Part shown: positions 8,196 to 16,738 of the stretch, piece after piece | Numbering within the stretch: the stretch's first letter is position 1 | Layout: the number at the start of each line of letters is the position of its first letter | DNA from: Rhodobacter aestuarii | GTDB taxonomy: Bacteria > Pseudomonadota > Alphaproteobacteria > Rhodobacterales > Rhodobacteraceae | Length of the DNA: 64,000 nucleotides | Assembly: GCF_900156655.1 (NCBI RefSeq) | Contig: NZ_FTOG01000005.1 | Location: forward strand, 186,001-250,000 | Direction of reading: 5' to 3' | Notes under the pieces: generated by a model | The model's database searches: none | Told to the model about the DNA's origin: nothing | The model's input: the letters and a program-made list of their open reading frames with translations, nothing else | Position numbers and translations under genes: made by a program

Positions 8196-10405
8196 AGAAC
8201 GTGGCGCAACTACAAGACCTCACAGCAAAAATGCGCCTTGATGTGAGCGAGTTCAAAAAGGGTGTGACGGCCTCTCGCGGCAGCCTCAATGATCTGAATG
8301 GATCGTTTCGAAGCTCTGGCAGTGCCGCTTTGGCGATGTCGAACAGCACCAAGGCCGCGCTCGCGAATGTCGGCTTCCAGGTGCAAGACATCATCACCCA
8401 GGTCTCGGGGGGCACCAGCATGACGCGCGCGCTCTCGATGCAGCTGCCGCAATTGCTGGGGGGCTTGGGTCTCGTGGGCGTGGCGGCCGGGGTTTTGGCG
8501 CCGCTCTTCATTGGCATTGGGGCGGCGTTTTTGGGCGCGGCCGAGGATGCGAAGGCCGCTGAAGAGCAGATGAAGCGGCTCTCAAAAGCGCTCGATGAAT
8601 TGCAATCAGCCACCAAAGCCGCGCAGCAATCGCGCTTTGATCTGATGGAGCAATTTGGCCCCGAACAGGTTGCCCAAGCGCGGCAGATGCTCGAGATCCA
8701 GCGCGAGCTTGCCCGGGTGAACCTCGCGCGCGAATTAAACGCGGCCGCCGAGATGATCGGCAAGGTGCAGCTTGGCGATTTGGCGGGCAAATCGGCGGAA
8801 GACTGGGAAGCCTTCGGGGTGCAGCTGCGCGCGGCGCGCGCCGAGATCGAGGCGCTCGCCAAGGCCGAGATGTCGGGCAATATGACCGAGGCGATGCAAG
8901 ATCGCGCGCTCGCGCTCGATGAGTTCATGGCACGCTCGCAAAACTATCAAGCCGATCTCAATGCCGTGCAAAAGATGTTTGGCGCGACCGAAGAGGCGGC
9001 GGGCCAGCTTATCGCCGCGATGCTGCGGCTGCGCGATGCCGAGGGGCCGCGCGATCAGGCGGCGGCCGCGGCTGAATTGCGCGATCGGCTCTCGGAGGTG
9101 CTTGGCAATATGGATGGGGCCAATGAAGAGGCCCTAAAACTTGTTGAGCAGCTCTTGAATGTCGAAGACGCGGCTTTGCGCGCGGCGGCTGCGGATATTG
9201 CGGGCGCGATTGCGCCTGCGGCGAATGAAGCGCGTCGCCTTGCCGATGAACTTGGCCGCGCGGTCACCAATGCGATGAACCTTGCGATGCAGGGGGTCTC
9301 GAGCCTGCGCCAGGCGCAGATCCATTACGACTTCCGCGATGATCCGATGGGGGGCGCGGCGGCGCTTGCGCGCGAACAGTTCGATGCCACCATCAAGCTG
9401 CCGATCGACAAGGAGACCGGCCTGCCGATCGAGGCCCCGCCCGAGGTGACGGCGCAGATCGAGGCGCAGCGGCGGGCCTTTGTGGGCGCGGCGGTGGCCA
9501 CTGAGGAATACCGCCAGCGGCTTCTCGCCTGGCGCAAGGAAGAAGCCGAGGCGGCGCGGGCAGCCAAAGGGGGCGGCAGCAAGGGGCGGGCGAATGCCTA
9601 TGAGGCGGCGATCGATAGTCTGATCGGCGGCACCGATGCCGCGCGCCAGCAGATTGCGGCGATCGAAGAGATCACCGGGGCGGGGCGTGATTTGGGCCGA
9701 GCATTGAAGATCATCGCGGAGCGTCAGAAGATCCTGACTGCGGCGCAAAAGGCCGGCATCGAGGTCACGCCCGAGATGGTGGCCCATATCAACACGCTCG
9801 TTGCGGCCTATGTCGATGCCAATGACGAACTAAAGACGATGCAAAGCAACGCCAAGCGCGGCGAAGATGCGATGTCGGACTTCTTTGGTGCGATCCTTGA
9901 GGGTGCCGATGCGGCGAAGGCAGCGCTTGCGAACCTCCTGATGGAGATCGCCAAGGTGCAATTCTCCAAGGGGATGATGGGGCTTTTGGGCATGACCTCT
10001 TGGGGCGGCGGGCTTTTGGGGATGATTGGCTCGGGGCTTTCTCCAAATGCCAAGGGCGGGGTCTTTGCGGGCGGCGTGAAGAAGTTCGCCACCGGCGGGG
10101 TGATTGACCGCGCGACGGTCTTTGGGCTGCGCTCGGGCCTTGGGGTGATGGGCGAGGCGGGGCCTGAGGCGATCATGCCCTTGGTGCGGGGCTCTGATGG
10201 CAAGCTTGGGGTCGCCGCGCAGGGCTTGGGCGGAAGCGCAGGCGGCGCGGTGCAGATGCATGTGACTGTGGGCTTTGATGAGAGTGGCAATCTTTACGTC
10301 AAGCAAGTGGCGCAGCGCGAGGCGGCCTCGGGGATTGCGGCTTATGACAAAGGCTTGCCGGACCGGGTGCAGGCGATCTCGATCAATCCAAGAAAGCGGT
10401 CCTGA
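8192..10405 (+). CDS. Tail tape measure protein
   Basis: 737 residues from GTG 8192, which overlaps the T stop (GTGA); a second GTG at 8201 is an alternative. The frame is open further upstream but that part overlaps T. Layout: an N-terminal helical part (LTAKMRLDVSEFKKGV), a hydrophobic stretch near residues 85-115 (LLGGLGLVGVAAGVLAPLF), long Ala/Glu/Gln-rich coiled-coil segments (about 120-600), and the Gly-rich C-terminal signature (GGVFAGGVKKFATGGV, GEAGPEAIMPLVRG) typical of tape measures. Using about 0.15 nm per residue gives a tail near 110 nm, an inference only. It sets tail length and is ejected with the DNA. Confidence 0.92.
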   Translation: MKNVAQLQDLTAKMRLDVSEFKKGVTASRGSLNDLNGSFRSSGSAALAMSNSTKAALANVGFQVQDIITQVSGGTSMTRALSMQLPQLLGGLGLVGVAAGVLAPLFIGIGAAFLGAAEDAKAAEEQMKRLSKALDELQSATKAAQQSRFDLMEQFGPEQVAQARQMLEIQRELARVNLARELNAAAEMIGKVQLGDLAGKSAEDWEAFGVQLRAARAEIEALAKAEMSGNMTEAMQDRALALDEFMARSQNYQADLNAVQKMFGATEEAAGQLIAAMLRLRDAEGPRDQAAAAAELRDRLSEVLGNMDGANEEALKLVEQLLNVEDAALRAAAADIAGAIAPAANEARRLADELGRAVTNAMNLAMQGVSSLRQAQIHYDFRDDPMGGAAALAREQFDATIKLPIDKETGLPIEAPPEVTAQIEAQRRAFVGAAVATEEYRQRLLAWRKEEAEAARAAKGGGSKGRANAYEAAIDSLIGGTDAARQQIAAIEEITGAGRDLGRALKIIAERQKILTAAQKAGIEVTPEMVAHINTLVAAYVDANDELKTMQSNAKRGEDAMSDFFGAILEGADAAKAALANLLMEIAKVQFSKGMMGLLGMTSWGGGLLGMIGSGLSPNAKGGVFAGGVKKFATGGVIDRATVFGLRSGLGVMGEAGPEAIMPLVRGSDGKLGVAAQGLGGSAGGAVQMHVTVGFDESGNLYVKQVAQREAASGIAAYDKGLPDRVQAISINPRKRS

Positions 10406-11034
10406 TGGCGTTGAGCTTCCCTTATCCTCTTGAAGATCTGAGCGCAAAACTGCGCGCGGGGCCGATCGCGCTCACGCTGCGCCGCTTTGACGAAACCTCG
10501 GGCACGGCGCGCGGGCAGGTGTGGTCCAGCCAGCTTGCCCCGCCGCTTTGGACCGCGACGGTGCCGCTGGTGACCCGGCTTGCCCCCGAGGCGCGGGCGG
10601 TCGATGCGAAGATCCATGCGCTTTCTGGGATGGCGAAGAGCTTTCTTTGGGCCGATCCTTCCTATCATCCGGCCTCTGGGGGTGTCCCTGGGGGCGCGGT
10701 CACGGTGGCGGGCGTCTCGGCAGATCGCACCGCGATCGCATTGCAAGGCCTGCCGCCTGGCTATCCGGTGGCGGTGGGGGATCGGCTTTCTGTGGCCCAC
10801 GGCGCGGATCGGATCTGGTTTGCGAGCTTTGTCGAAGAGGGCGCGGCTGATGCGGCGGGCACGCTCGCTCCTCTGGCGGTCTATCCCTATGTGCCTTTTG
10901 GCGTGGGGCCGGGGGCATCCGTTGAGATGGCGGTGCCGCATCTCAAAATGATGGTCGAGAGTTACACGCCCTTCACCGTGGCACCTGGGCGGCTTGCGCG
11001 CAGCGCCTCCCTGACGCTTTTGCAAAAGGTCTGA
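10405..11034 (+). CDS. Distal tail protein of unknown family
   Basis: 209 residues directly after the tape measure, with a one-base overlap. The N-terminus (ALSFPYPLEDLSAKLRAGPI) and the later segment with PPGYPVAVGDRLSVAHGADR suggest a beta-rich structural protein; the C-terminal TPFTVAPGRLARSASLTLLQK is distinctive. There is no membrane segment or catalytic motif. In lambda and in the Rhodobacter GTA, the gene after the tape measure encodes a distal tail protein that starts the tail tip, so that role is inferred from order. Confidence 0.5.
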   Translation: MALSFPYPLEDLSAKLRAGPIALTLRRFDETSGTARGQVWSSQLAPPLWTATVPLVTRLAPEARAVDAKIHALSGMAKSFLWADPSYHPASGGVPGGAVTVAGVSADRTAIALQGLPPGYPVAVGDRLSVAHGADRIWFASFVEEGAADAAGTLAPLAVYPYVPFGVGPGASVEMAVPHLKMMVESYTPFTVAPGRLARSASLTLLQKV

Positions 11035-11035
11035 G

Positions 11036-11662
11036 ATGCAATTCCTCGATGCGTCTTTTGCGGCGAGCCTTGCGGCGGCGCCTGAGGCCGGACTTGTGCC
11101 GGTGCATTTTGTCTGGATCGTCGGGCGTGATCGTGAGAGCGGCGCGGCGGTGCCGATCGGGCTTTGGTCGGGGGCCGAAGAGATCTCGATCGAGGTGGCC
11201 CATCCGGGCGGGGCGGCGCAGCGGCGCGATTACATCGGTGGCTGTGGTTTCACCGTTGAGGGGCTGCGCTATGTGGCCGATCTCACCGACAATGCGGTCT
11301 CGGTGGCGCTGAGCGCCATCGCCGATCCGGTGCGGGACCTCCTGTCCGATCCGGGGCAGGGGCTCGATCTGCGGCTCGCCTATGTCGAGATCCACGCGAC
11401 GACGATGACGGGCGGGGCTTTTACCTCGGCGCCGCAATTGCAATGGGTGGGGATTGTCGATGATGGCCCGCTCTCGACGCCGGCGGCGGGCGGCGAGGGC
11501 GGGATCGCGCTCTCCATCCGCTCAGAAATCATGACGCAGCTTGGCATGAGCTCGCCTGCAAAATCTTCGGACGCGCATCAAAAGCGGCGCGCGGCCACGG
11601 ATCGGTTTTGCGAGGCGGCGGCGCTCATCGGGGCAAGGACGATTCAATGGTACAAAACCTGA
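11036..11662 (+). CDS. Tail tip hub protein, DUF2163/GTA gp13-like
   Basis: 208 residues starting one base after the previous stop. The beginning (FLDASFAASLAAAPEAGLVPVHFVWI) followed by strands with RRDYIGGCGFTVEGLRYVADLTDNAV resembles DUF2163-type tail hub proteins. The late part (SDAHQKRRAATDRFCEAAALIG) fits the conserved C-terminal region of tail proteins in which a Cys follows a Ser/Asp/His segment; in lambda gpL that region binds an iron-sulfur cluster. Whether enough Cys residues are present here is unclear. It precedes a K-like gene and a J-like gene, matching the L-K-J order. Confidence 0.6.
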   Translation: MQFLDASFAASLAAAPEAGLVPVHFVWIVGRDRESGAAVPIGLWSGAEEISIEVAHPGGAAQRRDYIGGCGFTVEGLRYVADLTDNAVSVALSAIADPVRDLLSDPGQGLDLRLAYVEIHATTMTGGAFTSAPQLQWVGIVDDGPLSTPAAGGEGGIALSIRSEIMTQLGMSSPAKSSDAHQKRRAATDRFCEAAALIGARTIQWYKT

Positions 11663-12126
11663 CCCAGCACCTGACGCGGCCGCGCGGGTGGCGCGCGCGG
11701 ATGTCGGCCGAGATCGAGCGCCACCGGGCGGAACCCTTTGCCTGGGGGCAGCGCGATTGCGCGCTTGGGCTTGCCGCGGGCGTCGTTGAGGCGATCACCG
11801 GGGTCGATCTGCGCGGTGATTGGGGCGGCTATCGCACGGCGGCGGGGGCGGCTTTGGCGCTGCGCCGGGCGGGTTATACCTGCCTGGGCGATGCGGTGGC
11901 CGATCTGCTGCCCGAAATCCATCCCTCCGAGGCCCAACTGGGCGATATTGCGCTTATCGAGGAGGGCGAGATCGGCGCGCTGGCGGTGGTGAATGGCGGC
12001 ACGCTTTTGGTGCTGACCGAGGCGGGGCTTGGTGTGCGCGAGCGCGCGGCCGCCACGCGGGCGTTTGAGGCCGGTCGTGAACGCGCGGCGGCTGCGCGGG
12101 CGTTTGCGGTCGGGACCGAGGAATAG
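11647..12126 (+). CDS. DUF6950/NlpC-P60-like tail protein
   Basis: 159 residues from ATG 11647, overlapping the previous gene by 16 nt. The segment PFAWGQRDCALGLAAGVVEAITG places a Cys in the same setting as the catalytic Cys of NlpC/P60-type tail proteins, and GDIALIEEGEIGALAVVNGG resembles their second conserved block, although the usual His is not evident there. It lies in the position of lambda K / GTA gp14, tail-tip peptidoglycan hydrolases. The C-terminus has two 13-residue near repeats (RERAAATRAFEAG, RERAAAARAFAVG). Activity is doubtful without a clear His. Confidence 0.6.
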   Translation: MVQNLTQHLTRPRGWRARMSAEIERHRAEPFAWGQRDCALGLAAGVVEAITGVDLRGDWGGYRTAAGAALALRRAGYTCLGDAVADLLPEIHPSEAQLGDIALIEEGEIGALAVVNGGTLLVLTEAGLGVRERAAATRAFEAGRERAAAARAFAVGTEE

Positions 12127-12129
12127 CCC

Positions 12130-13893
12130 ATGCGGAAGATCCTCTTTCTCTCCACGGCGCTGATCGCGTTCGGGGCCGATCCTGCACGCGCGGATGTGGT
12201 GACCGGTTGGCTTGCGGTGAATGTCTTTGGCGCCTTTGGGGCGGCGGCCTCGGCGGCTTTGGCGCAGATCACCGTTGGGCTTGGGCTCAATCTCTTGGCG
12301 GGCGCGCTGCAAAAGGCGCTGATGAAAACCCCGCGCCAGGAGATCGATGTCACCTTCGAGGTGCAGCTTGGCGATGACAAGCCGCTTGGCTTCGTGGTGG
12401 GGGACTATGCCACGGGCGGCAAACGCAAATATATCGCGAACTGGGGCAAGGATACGCGCTTCATCGCCGAGGTGATCGAGGTCTCTTGCCTGCCGCAGGA
12501 TTTGGCCGGGCTTTGGGTCGATGATGAAGAGGGCGCATGGGATGAGGAAACCGGGCATGCCTGGCTGCCGGTGCGCAAGCGGTCCAAAACAACGAACAGC
12601 CAGACCGGCGAGGTCACTTATGGGGCCTGGGTTGCTCTCGATCCGGGCTCGGTGGGAGAATTGGCGGGTGGGCCGGGGCCTGAGGGGCCTGCGCCCGATA
12701 CCGACACGGCGCAGTTTATCTATGTCGGGCGCTGGCTCACGAACGCGGCCGATGACGGGTATACGAGCGAATTTGGCTTTTACGCGCCCGGCAACCGGAT
12801 TTGCCTGCGGTTTTATGATGGCACGCAAAGCGCGGCCGATCCGTTCTTGGTGCATCTCTTTGGCGCCGATCCGGAGTATCCTTGGACCGAAGATCACATT
12901 GGCACCGGCAAATCTTATGCCGTGGTGGTGACGCGCTATGATGATGACAGCCGCGGCTCTTACCCTGCCTTTCTGTGGGAGCTTGCGCCGCTGCCGCTTT
13001 ATGACCCGCGCCTTGACAGCACGGCGGGGGGAACTGGCGCGCATCGCTGGGGGGATCGGTCCACCTATGCGCCCACCAGCAATGCGGCGGTGATCGCCTA
13101 TAACATCGCGCGCGGGATTTATTATCGCTCCGAATGGATCTTCGGCGGGCGCAATCTGGCGCCTTGGCGGCTGCCCTTTGCCGAATGGGCGGCGGCGATG
13201 GCGGCTTGCGATGCGGCGGTGGCGCGCGAAGATGGCGGCACCGAGCCCGCCTATCGGGTTGGCGCCGAGATCACGGTCGATATGGAACCGCTGGGGGTGC
13301 TCGAAGAGATCGGGCGCGCGGCCAATATGCGCTTTGCCGAGGTGGGCGGGATGCTCAAGCCCTTGGTCGATCTGCCCGGGGCGGCGATTTTGGCAATCAC
13401 GGATGAGGATATCGTGATCACCGCGGGGCAAAGCACGCGCCCCTTCGTGCCCGTGAGCGAAACCTTCAATGCGCTTTCGGCCACCTATCCCGACCCATCT
13501 GAGAAATGGGCCAATAAGGATGCGGCGGAGGTGGTGGCAGAGAGCACTGGGCCCAATGCCGGCGATGGCCAGTGGACCCCAGATGAAACCGGCGCACTTC
13601 TCTGGGTGCCGATGTATCTGCCGACCTCGGTGAGCTATCCGGCGGCGCCTTATGCCGATCAGGTGCAGCGGTTGATGCGCGCGCAGCTCGCCGATTATCG
13701 GCGCATGCGCCAGCACCAATTCCAATTGCCGCCGATGGCCTATCCGCTCGAGCCGCTCGACATGATCAGCTGGACCTCGGCGCGCCATGGCTATGCGGCG
13801 AAGCCCTTCTTGATTGACTCTTGCCAAAAAACCGCAGGGCTTTGCGTGGCGGTGACGCTGCGCGAGGTCGATGTGGCCGATTACGACGGATGA
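12130..13893 (+). CDS. Tail tip/host-specificity hub protein (lambda J-like)
   Basis: 587 residues in the position of lambda J or GTA gp15. The N-terminus is hydrophobic and looks like a Sec signal peptide (MRKILFLSTALIAFG with AxA before residue 23), followed by another hydrophobic stretch (VFGAFGAAASAALAQITVGLGL). The middle is beta-rich with LGDDKPLGFVVGDYATGGKR near residues 80-100, a common opening of the tail hub domain in these phages. Late segments (VRLMRAQLADYRRMRQHQF-like and LEPLDMISWTSARHGY) fit the Phage-tail_3-type hub domains. It probably forms the central tail spike; no long receptor-binding extension is present. Confidence 0.7.
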   Translation: MRKILFLSTALIAFGADPARADVVTGWLAVNVFGAFGAAASAALAQITVGLGLNLLAGALQKALMKTPRQEIDVTFEVQLGDDKPLGFVVGDYATGGKRKYIANWGKDTRFIAEVIEVSCLPQDLAGLWVDDEEGAWDEETGHAWLPVRKRSKTTNSQTGEVTYGAWVALDPGSVGELAGGPGPEGPAPDTDTAQFIYVGRWLTNAADDGYTSEFGFYAPGNRICLRFYDGTQSAADPFLVHLFGADPEYPWTEDHIGTGKSYAVVVTRYDDDSRGSYPAFLWELAPLPLYDPRLDSTAGGTGAHRWGDRSTYAPTSNAAVIAYNIARGIYYRSEWIFGGRNLAPWRLPFAEWAAAMAACDAAVAREDGGTEPAYRVGAEITVDMEPLGVLEEIGRAANMRFAEVGGMLKPLVDLPGAAILAITDEDIVITAGQSTRPFVPVSETFNALSATYPDPSEKWANKDAAEVVAESTGPNAGDGQWTPDETGALLWVPMYLPTSVSYPAAPYADQVQRLMRAQLADYRRMRQHQFQLPPMAYPLEPLDMISWTSARHGYAAKPFLIDSCQKTAGLCVAVTLREVDVADYDG

Positions 13894-13900
13894 GGATGCC

Positions 13901-14875
13901 ATGACACTCACGACGCGCCGGGTCACCGGCCCTGCACTTTTGCCCAATGGGGGGGCGCCAAGCGCGGGCAAGATCACTTGTCGGCTGCGCGGCTGGGACC
14001 GCGAAGCCGGCACGCTGGTGCTGCCCTTTGCGGCGGTGAGCTATATCACCGAAGGGATTGTGGATTTTGCGCTTTGGGTGCCCGCGCTTGGCGAGCGCTA
14101 TGTGGTGGAAGAGGGCGCAGCCTATCCCGCGCTCACCTATGATCTGACGATCGAGGCGCGCAGCGCGGCCGATGGGGCGCTTGAGAAGGTCACCTATCGC
14201 GTCGCGGCGCCCTCTGGCTCTGGTGATCTCGTCTTTGCCGATCTTTTAGCGGCGGGCGATGTGGTCGAGCCCGATCTGCCCGGCGCGCTTGCCCAGGCGC
14301 AGGCGGCGGCCGCAAGTGCGGCGGGCAGTGCGCTTTCCGCGGATCAATCCGCGCAGATCGCCGATCAAAAGGCGCGAGAAGCTGATCTCAGCGCCACGGC
14401 GGCGGCGACCTTTGATCCGGCGAAGTTCCAGCCGATCAATGCGTTTTTGAGCGGGCTTGCGGAAACGGGCGAGATCGTCACGCCGTCCCCCTCTGGCGCG
14501 GCGGTTTTGACCGGGACGGTGGCCGAGGGGCGCGCGGCGCTTGAACTGGGGGAGATGGCGCTTCTTGATCTCGCGGATCTGGTGGCGGCGATTGCCGCGC
14601 AAACCGGCACCACTGCCAAATGGCAAGATGTCTCGGCCGCGCGCGTGGCGGGGACGGCCTATCAAAACGACACCGGCCATCCGCTCGATATCAACACCCG
14701 GCTGTCTGTGGGCACGGGGCGCAACTTCGAGATCTCTGAGGATGGTGTGAGCTGGCAGCCGATCGCCTGGAGCGGCACGGTTGAGGCGATGAACATCAAT
14801 GTGACGATCCCGCCGGGCAATTATTACCGCGTGCTGACGTCTTACAGCCCCGGCCAATGGATGGAACGGCGCTGA
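13901..14875 (+). CDS. Tail-fibre-like structural protein
   Basis: 324 residues from ATG 13901, just after the hub stop; the frame continues a little upstream but into the hub gene. The N-terminal half looks like a virion-attachment domain (TGPALLPNGGAPSAGKITCRLR). Then comes an Ala/Gln-rich coiled coil (about 125-170: LAQAQAAAASAAGSALS, QIADQKAREADLSATAAA), as in trimeric tail fibres. The C-terminus is beta-rich (NINVTIPPGNYYRVLTSYSPG). It could be the side or tip fibre that contacts the host. No enzymatic motif was seen. Confidence 0.65.
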   Translation: MTLTTRRVTGPALLPNGGAPSAGKITCRLRGWDREAGTLVLPFAAVSYITEGIVDFALWVPALGERYVVEEGAAYPALTYDLTIEARSAADGALEKVTYRVAAPSGSGDLVFADLLAAGDVVEPDLPGALAQAQAAAASAAGSALSADQSAQIADQKAREADLSATAAATFDPAKFQPINAFLSGLAETGEIVTPSPSGAAVLTGTVAEGRAALELGEMALLDLADLVAAIAAQTGTTAKWQDVSAARVAGTAYQNDTGHPLDINTRLSVGTGRNFEISEDGVSWQPIAWSGTVEAMNINVTIPPGNYYRVLTSYSPGQWMERR

Positions 14876-14926
14876 TCTCACCCGCGAAAAACGCGAGGAA
14901 AAACCCGAGACAAAAAGGGGACAGGA

Positions 14927-15247
14927 ATGAACGAAACGCGTGGCCTCATTGAGGTGGCCGACGCGCTCTTTGGGGGTGCGATCACGACAGCGGCGGCGGC
15001 TTTTGCGGGGCGCTTGATGTGGCACAGCACCGAGGTGCGTTCCGGGCGGCGGCGGTTCTTTGGCCGCGAGCTTTTGTGGGAGCTGCCGATTGCCATTGGC
15101 ATGGCGATCATTGGCGAGGCGGTCGCCTCTTACTTCGGGCTCGATCGCACGGTGAGCACAGGCGTGGTGGCGGCACTTGCCTATCTCGGCCCGCGCGGCG
15201 CCGAGGCCGTGCTGACACGGATTTTTATCAAAGGCAAAGGGGTGTGA
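14927..15247 (+). CDS. Phage holin, LydA/superfamily III-like
   Basis: 106 residues with hydrophobic segments around residues 14-30, 50-70 and 75-90 and a basic C-terminus (LTRIFIKGKGV). The arrangement and the pattern WHSTEVRSGRRRFFGRELLWELPIAIGMAIIG fit LydA-type holins, which make inner-membrane holes to release or activate the endolysin. It is followed 1 nt later by the endolysin gene. The Shine-Dalgarno is AGGGGACAGG. The exact holin class is uncertain, but the role is well supported by context. Confidence 0.75.
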   Translation: MNETRGLIEVADALFGGAITTAAAAFAGRLMWHSTEVRSGRRRFFGRELLWELPIAIGMAIIGEAVASYFGLDRTVSTGVVAALAYLGPRGAEAVLTRIFIKGKGV

Positions 15248-15248
15248 A

Positions 15249-15932
15249 ATGACCACCAATTGGCGGGCCGTGCAGGAGCGGCTGAAGGCGCTTGGGTTTG
15301 ACCCGGGCTATATCGACGGGGTGCGTGGCCCCAAAACCGATGCCGCGATCACCGCGTTCAAGCGCAGTGTCGGGCTTAATCCGCGGCCCTATTTTGGCCC
15401 GCTCACCGAGGCCGCGCTGATGGGCGGGGCGCAGCAACGTGCGCGCGCCGATATTCCCTGGATGGCCGAGGCGTCCCGGATGCTCGGCATTCATGAGGCC
15501 CGCGACACGGCACGGCTGAAGGCGTGGTTCGATAAAGCCGTCAACTGGATCGACCCGCGCGAGATCCCCTGGTGCGGGGCGTTTGTGGCGACCTGCATTC
15601 GCTCGGCGCTGCCCGGAGAGGTGTTGCCCGACAATCCGCTTGGCGCGCGCGCCTGGGGCGGCTTTGGCAAGGCCTGTGCGCCGGTCTTTGGCTCCGTTCT
15701 GACCTTTTGGCGTGGGTCGCGCGCGGGTTGGCAGGGGCATGTCGGCTTTTACTGGGGCGAGGAGGCCGGCGCCTATCACGTGCTCGGCGGCAATCAATCG
15801 AATGCGGTGAGCGTCACGCGGATCGCGAAGGCGCGTCTGCTCTCGGCGCGCTGGCCAGACGCTCTCCCCGTCACCGGAAAACCCATCGAGCTTTCCGCGT
15901 CAAGCGGGCCGCTCTCGCACAACGAAGCCTGA
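15249..15932 (+). CDS. Endolysin: peptidoglycan-binding domain plus TIGR02594-type peptidase/amidase
   Basis: 227 residues. The N-terminal region (about 5-60: WRAVQERLKALGFDPGYIDGV, GPKTDAAITAFKRSVGL) is a PG_binding_1 domain. The C-terminal part has the TIGR02594 pattern with a candidate nucleophile in EIPWCGAFVATC (about residue 110) and a His in GHVGFYWGEE, the NlpC/P60/CHAP-like Cys-His pair, then YHVLGGNQSNAVSV. It cuts cell-wall peptides or amide bonds at lysis. No signal peptide, so it depends on the holin upstream. Confidence 0.88.
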   Translation: MTTNWRAVQERLKALGFDPGYIDGVRGPKTDAAITAFKRSVGLNPRPYFGPLTEAALMGGAQQRARADIPWMAEASRMLGIHEARDTARLKAWFDKAVNWIDPREIPWCGAFVATCIRSALPGEVLPDNPLGARAWGGFGKACAPVFGSVLTFWRGSRAGWQGHVGFYWGEEAGAYHVLGGNQSNAVSVTRIAKARLLSARWPDALPVTGKPIELSASSGPLSHNEA

Positions 15933-15945
15933 AAGGAGGCTGATC

Positions 15946-16149
15946 ATGGAAAATATCGTTTGGGCGCGCGTGGTGTTTTACGCGCTCTCGTCGCTTCTCG
16001 CCGCGATGCCCGCGGCTTGGGCGGGTTGGGGGCTCAGCTATGACGCCGCGACCGGCATTCTCTCGATCAACATCGAGACGCTGGCGGGCGTGTTTGTCGG
16101 CGCGCTCCTCGCCTCCGGGGGCGTGATGGCGCTCTGGGGCAAGAAATAG
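15946..16149 (+). CDS. Small membrane protein of the lysis cassette
   Basis: 67 residues with two hydrophobic segments (about 7-27 and 47-63) and a Lys-Lys C-terminus. It has a strong Shine-Dalgarno (AAAGGAGG) 13 nt after the endolysin stop. Placement beside holin and endolysin suggests a second holin or antiholin, but no family was recognised; it could also serve the spike module that follows. Seen: size, topology and location. Confidence 0.65.
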   Translation: MENIVWARVVFYALSSLLAAMPAAWAGWGLSYDAATGILSINIETLAGVFVGALLASGGVMALWGKK

Positions 16150-16160
16150 GGGGGCCGATT

Positions 16161-16427
16161 ATGTCTGATCCGTTTGCATTCCATGACCCCGGCATCAATG
16201 GCCCCTCCCTGGGGGCGGCGCCGATCGTGCCGAGCGACACCGAAGATCTGGCGGTGCCGGTGCGCGCCGTCACCATCGGCGTGAATGGCGGCACGGTGCG
16301 CTACACCCATGCCAGGACCGGCGCGATCTGCACCACCGGCGAGCTGCCGATCGGTCAGCACTCGATCTGGGCGCGGCGCATCTGGGACACCGGCACCACG
16401 GCCGAGGGCCTCACGGGGTGGCAGTGA
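16161..16427 (+). CDS. Spike base protein, RCAP_Rcc01079 (GhsA) family
   Basis: 88 residues. The family is named after the Rhodobacter capsulatus GTA head spike base protein, which anchors capsule-binding spikes to the head. Conserved parts are MSDPF, GPSLGAA, PVRAVTIG, the block RYTHARTG.ICTTG and GQHS.WARRIW.TGT. A second copy at 44372-44638 of this window is identical at 65 of 88 positions by hand alignment. Here it is followed, with a 1-base overlap, by a short repeat protein and a LamG-like fibre, so the three probably form a spike. Strong family match. Confidence 0.85.
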   Translation: MSDPFAFHDPGINGPSLGAAPIVPSDTEDLAVPVRAVTIGVNGGTVRYTHARTGAICTTGELPIGQHSIWARRIWDTGTTAEGLTGWQ

Positions 16428-16738
16428 TGATGGGGCTGATGGGACTTGGCGGGCTTGGGCTCGTCAGCATCGGCGGAGGTTTGGTGGCGGCGCGGCCAAG
16501 TTACCGCGTCGGCGATCTGCAGCCCTGCCTCGTGCTGGACTTTAGAAACGCGGTCTACGTCGCGGATGAGACCTGGTGGTATCCCTCCTACACCTCTGGC
16601 GATGATCCGCCCTGTCTCGTGCTCGACTTCGCCCGCGAGACGTATCTGGCAGATGTGGATTGGTGGAAAGAGCCGCCGTTCCTGCCAGCAACGCCAGTTC
16701 TGATCTTGGACTTCTCAAACGAAAGGTATGCGGCATGA
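16427..16738 (+). CDS. Small protein with three LDF-type repeats, spike/fibre module
   Basis: 103 residues from ATG 16427 overlapping the spike base stop (a GTG at 16418 is possible). A Gly/Leu/Met-rich hydrophobic N-terminus (GLMGLGGLGLVSIGGGLVAA) is followed by three copies of a motif P.LVLDF....Y.AD..WW: PCLVLDFRNAVYVADETWW, PCLVLDFARETYLADVDWW and a shortened PVLILDFSNERYAA at the very end. Phage fibre proteins often begin with an LDF module just before a TRAS segment, and the next gene begins with that segment. I do not recognise a family; a linker between base and fibre is one possibility. Confidence 0.6.
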   Translation: MMGLMGLGGLGLVSIGGGLVAARPSYRVGDLQPCLVLDFRNAVYVADETWWYPSYTSGDDPPCLVLDFARETYLADVDWWKEPPFLPATPVLILDFSNERYAA

